Shown in pieces: positions 52,901 to 59,532 of a DNA stretch of 64,000 nt. The stretch is from positions 1,922,001 to 1,986,000 of the forward strand of contig CBDCDT010000002.1 of NCBI GenBank assembly GCA_965215445.1. The letters run 5' to 3'. A program made the position numbers and the translations under genes. Below the pieces are notes generated by a model. That model did not search any database and was not told the origin of the DNA. It saw only the letters and a program-made list of their open reading frames with translations. The DNA is from CBDBLK01 sp965215445 (GTDB taxonomy: Bacteria > Bdellovibrionota > Bacteriovoracia > Bacteriovoracales > Bacteriovoracaceae). Every line of letters begins with the position of its first letter. Within the stretch, counting starts at the first letter, position 1.

Positions 52901-55900
52901 GTGGTGGAGGCGAGCACGGGGGGTTGGTTTACACTTCCAGCAATACCGACAATTGTTCGGTGGCCCCCAATGGGGATGTCACCGGAAAACTGGCGAAAGC
53001 TTGTGAAATTAAGGCGCATTGGAAGGGCAATGATGACTATCTGGCCTCAGCTCAAATAACGGTCTTGACTCTTATTGTGGGCAAGGGCACGCAAGGCGTT
53101 CCCGTCGCGAGCAACCCCTACGGGCAAAACTCGCAAGTCAAGGTGGATACAGACTCTGCCCAACCCACAGCACCCACCGGTGGGTATGGGAGCGTGAGGT
53201 ATTCCTCTCCCGACAGCACTTTTTGTTGGATCAATCCCAGTAACGGGGTCATCCGGGGAGTCAAGAAGGGGACGTGTAATGTCCATGCCCAGTGGACGGG
53301 AGATATTAACTATCTGGCATCCTCTACCGCACCCATCGCCTCGGTGGAAATCATTCCAGGGGATCAGACGCCTCCCACCGCCTCCAATATTTATGGGGAC
53401 TCGCCGAGTTTGGCCGTTGGGGTTGCTCCTCTGGCCAGAGAAAGTGTTCCCAGTGGAGGAGATGCCCACGGGGATGTGAGGTATCAAGTGACCACCCCTA
53501 CTATTTGCGATATCGACGCCGACGGGAAGATCACCCCCAAACTCAATGGGGGTTGTACCGTTCAGGCGCGCTACGACTCCACTGATGATTATTTGGTTTC
53601 TCCTTGGGTGACCATGCAGACAGTGATGATTGACAAGGGCACTATTCAAATAATCACTCTGGGAAGTTTTAGCGGCACTCTTATCGTGGGGGGAAGCAGC
53701 TTGACCCCCACCGCTCCGGTGGCGCAACCTGCTGGTACAACGATTAAGTATGGACTGAAACAGGGTGAGAGCGACTGCACTTTGCTCAATCCGAGCACTG
53801 GAGAAGTGGGCGCGAAGCTGGTGGCCGTGGTGGCCGGCACGACCGCCTGTACAGTGGTGGCGACTATCGAACTGATTGGTTATAACTCCGAGGAAAATGA
53901 GTTTGAAGTACTCTTGGGTGTCGGTACGCTGGCCTTTGATTCCGTCGGCCATCCCAACTATAGCGGAACCTTGAGAACCGGGGCAACCCTCGCGCTGGAT
54001 TCGGCCCCCGCCGTCGATGATTCCGGAGTGTCCGTGGTGTGGAGTTATAGCGCCAGGGGAGAGCGCTACGGAGGGGCCAGAAGCAATGTGTGTTCCATTG
54101 ATGGAGCGAGTGGACTGATTACTGTGGAAAGTGACGCTCAGGTGGGGGATGCCTGTCGGGTGGTGGCCACCGCCAAGTCCGACGGGTTTGCCGACTATAT
54201 CGCCCCGGCCACGGTACTTGCCATCGTGGGGAGCGAGCAAACCGGTCCATCCTGGACACCCGCCATCACCACCACCAAACTCGGACAAGACATCGTTCTT
54301 GGCCCGATCGTCTTGCCCAACAATTATCCGGCCGGCTCCCTGGCACTCTATCGGGTGACCGATTCCGGCACGGCCGGTTGCTATTTCCGCGGCCTGATAG
54401 GAGATAGCGCCCACACCCTGGCGGTTCAAAGCGATGGTACCTGCAAAGTGAGGGCGGTCAACACCCACCCCGCCTATGCCGACTGGGAATCCACCGAGCA
54501 TACGATTACAGTGAACGAAAACACCGCCGTGCCGACTCAAATCTCCACCTGGCAGCACACCTGTGTGCGCTTTGATGACGGCGGCCTCAAGTGTTGGGGG
54601 AATAATACGTACGGCAAATTGGGTTACGGACACGAACGCGTTTTGGGTACGAATTCCCTCACTCCCGATCGCGGTGGGGCCTGGCCGTGGGTGGATGTCA
54701 GTGCCGATGGCGTAGGGGATGTTGCCCTGGTTGGGGTTTTCAAGACCGATTATTTCGGGGATTATGCTGGTGTTGGTCATTCTTGTGCGGTTTTAAATGA
54801 CGGCTCCCTTAAGTGTTGGGGCAATGATGAGAGAGGACAACTCGGCATTACCAATACCCGCGGTTATGTCATCCACAAGGGTGATGGCCTCAACGAGATG
54901 GGTGGCAATCTTCCTCTGCTGGATTTGGGAAATGGCCGCAGCGCCAGCACTCTCTCTTTGGGACAAAGTCACAGCTGTGCTCTGTTAGACGATGATACGG
55001 TCAAGTGTTGGGGACATACCAGCAATGGCAGGTTGGGAAGGAACGCCAACCATAACAATAATGCGAGAAATCCCCACAACGCCATCAATTTGGGCAGTGA
55101 TTGCGACGGCGGCAACACCTGCACCGCCAGCGCCATCGCCCTGGGGGGAAGATACTCTTGTGTCATCGTCAGCGATGGCCGGGTCAAGTGTTGGGGCCTC
55201 AACGATCGGGGCCAGTTGGGGGTAGGCAGCACCAGCGGAACCAACTCTGGCAAAACGGCGGTGGATTTGGGTTCCGATTGCAACGGCAGTGCTTGTACCG
55301 CCACGGCGATCAGCGCCGGCTGGAAGCATACCTGTGCCCTGTTAAACGACGACCGCGTGAAGTGCTGGGGCGACAACGGCAGTGGCCGTCTGGGAGTGGG
55401 CAACACCACCCGCTTGAGTGCCCCCGGAGCGGCGGCGGATTTGGGCTCCGACTGCAACAGCAATGCTTGCACCGCCACAGCGATTAGCGCCGGATGGAAG
55501 CACACCTGTGCCCTGTTAAACGACAATCGCATTAAGTGTTGGGGGGAAAACGAGCATGGCCAGTTGGGATTGGGCAATACCACCGATTTGAGCGCCCCTG
55601 GAGATGCGGTGGACTTAGGCCTGAATCGCACTGCCTTGGCGATCAGTGCCGGCATGGCCCAGACCTGTGCCATTTTGGACAACCATGTGCTCAAATGCTG
55701 GGGAAGAGGATCTATGTTGGGCCTTGGGGGAGGGATTAATCGGGGAGATGGGCCGAATGAGATGGGAGAGGACTTGCCGGCAGTGCCTTTGTTGGCCGAA
55801 AATGAGCACTTTTCTTCTCTGGATTGGCCATCTTTTCCCGCTACCGCCGCAATCAATAGCGAGACGGTGGCACTCGGCGATCCCGACAGCACTCCAGTAT

Positions 55901-57531
55901 TTGACCAATGGCGGGCGCAGCACTTGTCCGGGGATTGCACCTGGAACGGCAACACTAAAAAAATCGCCTTTGGTTCCACCACTTCCACTTGCCGGCTGGC
56001 CCTTAGCGTGGGCCTGTCGGGCCACGCTTCCTACAGCAAAATCTTTTCGGTAGTGGTGGGATTGGCACCCCAAAGCGGCCTGGACTGGACACCCATCAAC
56101 GTGGGGGCCTTTGGTATTCCGGGAGTGGATTTGGTGTTAAATGCGGTCACCGGGGCCGACTCCAGTGCCGCCATCGAGTATTTTGTCACCGATCAGGGCA
56201 ACACCGGTTGCGTTTTTGGCACTGGCAGCGATGCGGCCGAGCGCACTTTGAGTTTTAGCGGGGCGGGGACTTGCCGGGTGCGCGCCATTTCCCTGCTGAA
56301 CAATTATGAAGTTTGGCCATCCCCCATCGTGTCTATTCAAGTCAAACTCCCCCAGTCCAACGTGGCGGTGCCGACCAATCCCTATGGGGATACTCTCACC
56401 ATCTCTTCGGCGGCCCCCCTCACTTTGCAACTCAAACCTGTGGGCGGCCAGGGGAGTCTGGAATACCAATCTTCGGACACTCAAAAGTGTACCGTGGACA
56501 GTGACGGCAAAGTTACCAGCGGGCTGCTGGGAGAATGTACTATTCGCGTCCGTTGGGCGGGTAATGATCAATACGCCCCCTCCGAATGGGCCGATTTGGC
56601 CACCATTGAGGTCATACCCATCCAAGAGACGATCGTCGGTTGGTATCCGAAAAGCGTGGGTGTAGTGGGAACCGATTTACTGCTATCCCAGGTGATTGGT
56701 ACGCATAATAGTGCAATCGTCACCTACGAGATTCTTGACAATGCAGGCGGCAATTGTGGTTGGAAAAATAATGATGCCACCACTAGCACTCTCACTTTTA
56801 CTGGTACGGGAACTTGCAAAGCAAGGGCATTGTCTGTGCTCTCCGGACACGACGATTGGGCCAACGAAATTTCCGTTATGGCCTATAGTGATACGGTTCA
56901 AAGTACAGTGAGTTGGACACCCACCACCACCGGGTTTGTGGGGGTGGACTTGGATTTAACTGCAGTTAGTGGGGCCGATGCTTCTGCCCAAGTCGATTAC
57001 ACTATACTCAATGAGGGCCAGACTGGCTGTGCCTGGACGGGCACTTCTGGAACGGCCGCCCACACCTTGAGAACTACCGGGGAGGGTTCCTGTTGGGTGC
57101 GTGTCACCGTTTCCCTGAGTGGTCATTCCCCTTGGCAGTCAGAGACACAGGAAATTGTTTTTTCCAAACGCACTCAAACTCTAAACCCTCCAACCAACCC
57201 TTACGGTAGAACTAATTTGGATGTTGGGACTTATTCAAGAACGAACCAGGAGCAGTACAGTAGGTATTTGGCGATTGTCAATCCTCCTACAGGCGGCCAT
57301 GGAAGCCTTGAATATAGATTGTCACGCAATGATTATGGAGGTGGGCGCAGCCTCTGTTTTATCAAGTCGGATACAGGAGCACTTGCTGCGGGCATTGGAG
57401 TCAAGGGGACTTGGATACATCGGGACTCCAGCAAGAGAACCTGCGTGGTTCAGGCCCGTTGGTCTGGCAACGATTTTTACAAGGCCTCTGATTGGGTGGA
57501 TATAGCGACTATGACTGGTGTCAAGAATTAG
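43978..57531 (+). CDS. giant Ig-like/RCC1-repeat lipoprotein (4517 residues)
   Basis: This predicted lipoprotein (lipobox LLSAC, Cys18) has a Gly/Ser/Pro-rich linker to residue ~55. Most of the protein is two types of ~80-90-residue beta modules. One has the form GLAWxPxxxGxVGxDLxL ... GTTGCxF ... FSxAGTCxVRA. The other has the form PxASNPYGxxPSL ... YxSxxxxICSVD ... GxCxIxARWxGxxDYLxS. Each has paired Cys. Two RCC1-like blocks (VKCWGxNxxGQLGLG, with HTCALL between) of seven motifs each lie at residues ~1541-1936 and ~3521-3931. The segments around the two blocks align with an offset of ~1980 residues, so the gene arose partly by a large internal duplication. It is likely an outer-surface adhesin or recognition protein, by inference. 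The start has AAGGAG upstream. Confidence 0.85.
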   Translation: MFRNIFLPLIILGLLSACGGGGGEGGGGAGSSSPPSTSPRTPTPGNPRTPTPAPINVWAGVGAASIPQNAQTSTVEREVEFGDGMTVSYDATDPENEEVCRTELVGSDSLSICMNLDDGEAQGEDFEGEITCRINEVDQPDCDEVYQRLTDAGFSASPSFLSPYWSQAQVAGFECAPGIFRGDKALECNDDWAVVVNGEDGAGNGKAICRVHLTQETGRCLGAPKQVDTDNDGVLDAEVAPQDLILEMQQTRWVGYLGEMPTLDQVLYTEGIDPIAVRDAPANAVLHFESRTPEVCSVDNDDDAANGAKGRVIPDPDASNKGVCRVLLKIAAPGFVDQVFQRRIETVEDNDTTWDGYTVAGGVLPIGESLAVNAPADPIPEPFYVYTSTNPRVCSVDRGTGEITALAGGNCQIQLLASSLTVPRGYLVRQILAPPVTVRGEQGIAWVAVTSAVVGTDLELDPVSGNAVGAVVSYQILSPGTTGCAWQNGDPTTLTLEFSGAGTCQVRATSLLTGFESWEQIEDINVVLQTQTGLAWSPSQSAGTVGTALTLDAATGTADADQVIYELSSNDDGSTGCVFESARTLTFTDAGNCTVQVRTTRATYEDWTQEHTIAVGKGDQTLSWAAPTTGKVGADLTLPAPTGATGTISYTVNSQGTTGCSESSGVLSFTGTGDCEVSVSVELTGYNDWTDTATITVSEGAIEGVSWNPEAAFNSGDTSGALGGVVGALGSDTVTYEVVAQGGTSCAFTDPTTSTLTFGIAGTCVVQATVERDQYNDWESPAFDIEITSITPIVITWAGYANSNVATIGQTPPALSARTYNPTNPDSNAYEFIAVPSGVCSVDPSTGALSLNGVGSCVVTHTATKSGSGNGRKTVIVSINPGTQTVIPGTPYTNPSSFAVGDTLALGTAPTGEKGNILYRSTDSAICTLATNGDITATGEGSCVVQAQFEATANYLASAWTQIHTITVDKADQAAPTATDTYGSSSSLVAGGTLEVVTPPSGGGQVGVLEYQSSTPTICSVNSETGEVSGLSAQQCTITARWSGDVDTNPSPPLQVLGLTIAAGGAQLVPSALDPYGQNPSVQFGENLAILTPPVGDGTPLYSTTTPTICSVGTSGDVTGDSIGSCLISASWPATTSYPTASAVVPLASIEVTRGDQAAPSASDIYGTTPSLSTGGRLIRSSDPAGGGASGSARYQTTTESICSVAAGTGLITALSDGACIIQARWSGDATYLPSPWQTMQTVTIAPIAFEMARWGEFRGKLTVGGDTRRPSKSRARIRRVEYAYALDSGETDCTLEDAQTGEVRANAVALPADCSLEISASREGYSTLTQVISIPLQGGTLAFATAPSYSSAALAVGTTLAVQNAGATDDKGINVAWNYSIEGKRAGVIAAGICVITSGGDVSLGASARVGDVCHVFITASADGYEDYPLPEVALTVSGAQLAGLAWNSPSSGKIGTDLDLGAVSVPGSAPVGLIIRYQVSDKGTAKCYLRGIAGALRHTLGFSAAGTCEVKASATHPQYADWESIHTVTITGDTITPTTLATANATCLSFSDGGLKCWGRNNEGQLGLGNTNNLGGLSHQTGGGIPWVDVSADGVGGVAQVFTNRGESVSHACAILQDGRLKCWGKNDHGQLGLGHKNDLGGAASEMGSNLGVVINPGHEKSIQGVAMGGNHTCAILDDGNLKCWGSNSSGQLGLGGGTSDVTTPGNSALNLGTSKTALEISAGLSHTCARLDDNTVKCWGRNNEGQLGLGDTTNRGENANQMGDALTVVNLGQTAKQIAAGNTHTCALLNDDSVKCWGQNNRGQLGIGSTADQDSPQSVDLGTDTNNDPYTAKKIVAGYRHTCVILNDDKVNCWGENDSNQLGRGGARRESPPATALDLGGVGAEHIAAGFKHTCALLADNTLKCWGANGYGQLGLGDRRGRTTPTRVPLFGEISEFGTLAWASFPGSVDVGETLTLSDPTSTPAFDEWVASVLSGDCVWDQSTKALEFTGLATCTVSLTVSKGGYVDEVELFSVTPSPLTQANIAWNPTQTEGTVGTELPLSPVANADATVVYEVEDAGSTSCYFKGTTDPEERTLIFLSAGTCQVIAVSSGGNYLPWESAPFSISVKHPQVVNVPTDAYGGTSPTLTIPNILVLKEFPKGGQGRPEYRPKDNDETYCKVDPDSGRVTPVAPGNCEVEVRFPASGEYYASNWEAVETIVVSAPLEVQPNVAWNPTQNRGIVGDDLVLAIVGGTDASARVEYLIANMGDTDCAFKGSGDPDERTLIFKDSGTCIVQARSKLAGHFDWRSHRFSISVKYAQPLTVPSKPYGDNLNLASGFTLSIATEPSGGNGNLEYRSSSASAANCDVDADGKVTGKDEGSCVIEVRWGESSTHYASTWEVLATIVVVPPPDPKQTGLAWAAPTSGKVGQELVLPVVSGEDQNAQVSYTITSQGTTACAWKDGDVTTLTLVFSDAGTCEIRALSELSGHQNWDSVASIVVVKGTQTALIWAPAQSSGAVGVDLVLDAVTGAGLNGANDPTYAVSDAGATGCAFGSGDATKVRTLKFTNAGTCKVRASVSRTGYEDWPSPEISISVIKGTQTGLAWAVVGSPPSGKVGETTTLPEVTGAENADNVSYEKTSDAGNSICLFSGRDLTFSDSGTCIVRAVVTRTGYDSLTLGPVSITVAKGTLTTISWNVGTTSFVKGATPLLPQVSGMIQGDVDKYTVSDAGTTQCAFSSGRTLGLPAAGTCKVKATLTRTGYDVWEREVSLTITNAPPVQIAWDGYGTGANKNKAKVGENAPTLQAPTLNPATATAGYTTSSAGVCGVTSVGVLTILGKGDCVVKLTATPVDANNVAGTFSVTVAVERGDQTVTPASNPYGNNPSIAVDGTLPLANPPTGRKESATITYQSTDSSICSVDENDGEITAHKVASCVVQAQFAQTANYEESVWTQIFSITPGKGRQNAPSGSDVYGNPTPTLAVGETISVETAPSGGGEHGGLVYTSSNTDNCSVAPNGDVTGKLAKACEIKAHWKGNDDYLASAQITVLTLIVGKGTQGVPVASNPYGQNSQVKVDTDSAQPTAPTGGYGSVRYSSPDSTFCWINPSNGVIRGVKKGTCNVHAQWTGDINYLASSTAPIASVEIIPGDQTPPTASNIYGDSPSLAVGVAPLARESVPSGGDAHGDVRYQVTTPTICDIDADGKITPKLNGGCTVQARYDSTDDYLVSPWVTMQTVMIDKGTIQIITLGSFSGTLIVGGSSLTPTAPVAQPAGTTIKYGLKQGESDCTLLNPSTGEVGAKLVAVVAGTTACTVVATIELIGYNSEENEFEVLLGVGTLAFDSVGHPNYSGTLRTGATLALDSAPAVDDSGVSVVWSYSARGERYGGARSNVCSIDGASGLITVESDAQVGDACRVVATAKSDGFADYIAPATVLAIVGSEQTGPSWTPAITTTKLGQDIVLGPIVLPNNYPAGSLALYRVTDSGTAGCYFRGLIGDSAHTLAVQSDGTCKVRAVNTHPAYADWESTEHTITVNENTAVPTQISTWQHTCVRFDDGGLKCWGNNTYGKLGYGHERVLGTNSLTPDRGGAWPWVDVSADGVGDVALVGVFKTDYFGDYAGVGHSCAVLNDGSLKCWGNDERGQLGITNTRGYVIHKGDGLNEMGGNLPLLDLGNGRSASTLSLGQSHSCALLDDDTVKCWGHTSNGRLGRNANHNNNARNPHNAINLGSDCDGGNTCTASAIALGGRYSCVIVSDGRVKCWGLNDRGQLGVGSTSGTNSGKTAVDLGSDCNGSACTATAISAGWKHTCALLNDDRVKCWGDNGSGRLGVGNTTRLSAPGAAADLGSDCNSNACTATAISAGWKHTCALLNDNRIKCWGENEHGQLGLGNTTDLSAPGDAVDLGLNRTALAISAGMAQTCAILDNHVLKCWGRGSMLGLGGGINRGDGPNEMGEDLPAVPLLAENEHFSSLDWPSFPATAAINSETVALGDPDSTPVFDQWRAQHLSGDCTWNGNTKKIAFGSTTSTCRLALSVGLSGHASYSKIFSVVVGLAPQSGLDWTPINVGAFGIPGVDLVLNAVTGADSSAAIEYFVTDQGNTGCVFGTGSDAAERTLSFSGAGTCRVRAISLLNNYEVWPSPIVSIQVKLPQSNVAVPTNPYGDTLTISSAAPLTLQLKPVGGQGSLEYQSSDTQKCTVDSDGKVTSGLLGECTIRVRWAGNDQYAPSEWADLATIEVIPIQETIVGWYPKSVGVVGTDLLLSQVIGTHNSAIVTYEILDNAGGNCGWKNNDATTSTLTFTGTGTCKARALSVLSGHDDWANEISVMAYSDTVQSTVSWTPTTTGFVGVDLDLTAVSGADASAQVDYTILNEGQTGCAWTGTSGTAAHTLRTTGEGSCWVRVTVSLSGHSPWQSETQEIVFSKRTQTLNPPTNPYGRTNLDVGTYSRTNQEQYSRYLAIVNPPTGGHGSLEYRLSRNDYGGGRSLCFIKSDTGALAAGIGVKGTWIHRDSSKRTCVVQARWSGNDFYKASDWVDIATMTGVKN

Positions 57532-57614
57532 GCGAAGTCAGGGGCCTTTTGTCGTGATCTTGCGGTGTTGGCACAGTATTTTAGTTTTTTTAAAGAAGTT
57601 CCGATACAGGGTCT

Positions 57615-59522
57615 ATGAAGTTCCAAACCTGCTTGCTGGGCCTTTTTTTGGTGCTTTTTATTTCTTGCGGTAGCAAGGACGAGGGGAGTGCCGCCACCCA
57701 ATCCGGAGGGCAACAAAGTGTTTCCGTTCCCGCTCGGGAAGTGATCGGAATCACAGATTTTTCTCCGTTGAGTGCCGGGGGATACCACACCTGCCTTTTA
57801 AGCGTTTCGGGTGAAGTCCAATGCTGGGGCAGTGGGGCGCAGGGGCAGTTGGGAAATAATGCCTTGGAGGCTGCCGGTGCTCCGGTCAATGTCGTCGAAA
57901 ATGCAGACAGTAGCACGCCTCTTTCCGGGGTGGTTCAGATCACTTCGGGAGAGTCCCATAGCTGTGCCCTCACCAGGGACAAAGAGGTCAAATGTTGGGG
58001 CCAGGAATACACTCAGTGGTCAATTGCTCAAAGCTCGGGTAAACCCCAGGCCAATCAAGACCGCAATGCTCCCGTCAAAATGCCTTTGTCGGGCATGGTT
58101 GCCGTCTCTGCGGGATGGTCGCACACTTGTGCCCTGACCGAGAGGGGAGCGCTCAAGTGTTGGGGTGAAAACGATTATGGTGAATTGGGAAATGGTACCA
58201 CGACAAATTCCTTTGCTCCGGTAGATGTCCTCGAAGCTGCGGGCAGCAGCACGCCCCTTTCCGGGGTGGTGCAAATCAGCGTCGCCACACATCTTAGCTG
58301 CGCTTTGTTGTCGGGGGGAAGAGTCAAGTGTTGGGGTGGAAACGATTATGGTAATTTGGGGAATGATTCCACGGCGGATTCCTACACTCCGGTAGATGTC
58401 GTCGAAGCTTCGGGCAGCAGCACACCTCTTTCCGGGGTGGCGGCCGTCAGTTCGAGTATGTCCCGCACTTGTGCCTTGATGGATTCCGGCGGGGTCAAGT
58501 GTTGGGGAAGTGGAAACAGCGGGGGCCTGGGCAATGGTGCTGATGAGAACCGCAAATATCCGGTGGACGTTCTCGAAGGAGAAGGCAGCAGCACACCTCT
58601 TTCGGGGGTGGTGCAGGTTAGTGCGGGCACGGGCCACGTTTGCGCCTTGATGGATTCCGGCGGGGTCAAGTGTTGGGGAAATGGAAGCGCCGGACAATTG
58701 GGCAACGGCGGGAATGAAAATTCCGCTTTTCCGGTGGATGTGCTCGAAGATCAAAATGGCAATACACTTCTTTCGGACGTGATTTCCATCAGCGTGGGGA
58801 TGCTTCAAAACTGCGCGCTCACTGCTTCGGGGTTGGTAAAATGTTGGGGCGGTGGAAACAACTTGCCGGTGGCGGTGGTCGCCACAGAGGGAGGAAGTGA
58901 TCCTTTCCGCGCGGCCGGTATGTGGAAGGTGGAATCGGTTTGCCATAGTGACGGTTTTTGCAAGTTGAAACCCGATTCTCTGCTGGCCCTGAGTTTGCAA
59001 GGGCCAGCGACCACACCGGCGAGCAATTCCACTCCGCAACTTAGGGTTTATCACCTCGAAGCGGGGGATCAAGTATCACTCCATCTCGATAGCGCCTGCA
59101 ACAGCACTGCCCTGGCCGAGGGAACGGTGGAGGCAGAGGCAAGCGTGCTGGATTTGACGGTATCGGCACTGACTGCCAGAGAAAATACAATTTATGCCAA
59201 AGTCGGCGATTTGTGCAGCAGTAATAAAATTCCCTACACCTACAGCGACGGAGCAGAACGACTGGTTTTATCCACAACCAGTCCCTCCGACGTCGACACT
59301 CCCATCGTTTGGGTCAATCTGTTGGCCGACGGCGATGAGATTTCCCTGCATCTCGAGAGCGGTTGCACGGACGCTCCCGTTGCCGAGCAAATGGCCACCG
59401 GAAATACTGAAAGTCTCGGCATTTCACCTCTGGGAAGTGATGGGATTTACAATATTTACCTCAAACAAAATGGCGTTTGCTATCCCCATGGCATCACCTA
59501 CCAATTGCAAACTTCGAGTTGA
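57615..59522 (+). CDS. RCC1-repeat lipoprotein with C-terminal Ig-like domains (635 residues)
   Basis: This is a lipoprotein (lipobox LFISC, Cys18). From residue ~55 to ~420 there are seven RCC1-type motifs (VKCWGxGxxGxLGNG), with a longer variant in the second; the expected structure is a seven-bladed propeller. Two Ig-like domains with Cys follow (LRVYHLEAGDQVSLHLDSAC; WVNLLADGDEISLHLESGC), ending YQLQTSS. The same C-terminal arrangement occurs in the next protein. The start is ATG 57615, with AGGG upstream. It sits 83 bp after the giant gene and 10 bp before the next, so all three may be one transcript. Confidence 0.85.
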   Translation: MKFQTCLLGLFLVLFISCGSKDEGSAATQSGGQQSVSVPAREVIGITDFSPLSAGGYHTCLLSVSGEVQCWGSGAQGQLGNNALEAAGAPVNVVENADSSTPLSGVVQITSGESHSCALTRDKEVKCWGQEYTQWSIAQSSGKPQANQDRNAPVKMPLSGMVAVSAGWSHTCALTERGALKCWGENDYGELGNGTTTNSFAPVDVLEAAGSSTPLSGVVQISVATHLSCALLSGGRVKCWGGNDYGNLGNDSTADSYTPVDVVEASGSSTPLSGVAAVSSSMSRTCALMDSGGVKCWGSGNSGGLGNGADENRKYPVDVLEGEGSSTPLSGVVQVSAGTGHVCALMDSGGVKCWGNGSAGQLGNGGNENSAFPVDVLEDQNGNTLLSDVISISVGMLQNCALTASGLVKCWGGGNNLPVAVVATEGGSDPFRAAGMWKVESVCHSDGFCKLKPDSLLALSLQGPATTPASNSTPQLRVYHLEAGDQVSLHLDSACNSTALAEGTVEAEASVLDLTVSALTARENTIYAKVGDLCSSNKIPYTYSDGAERLVLSTTSPSDVDTPIVWVNLLADGDEISLHLESGCTDAPVAEQMATGNTESLGISPLGSDGIYNIYLKQNGVCYPHGITYQLQTSS

Positions 59523-59532
59523 TGGGGAACCT

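Noticed and set aside
53047..54780. Long open frame on the minus strand inside the giant lipoprotein gene (577 codons)
   Set aside because: It is antisense to a clearly coding repeat region, its translation is low-complexity and Gly/His/Arg-rich, and it has no signal or family motif. Similar antisense frames occur all along the high-GC repeats.
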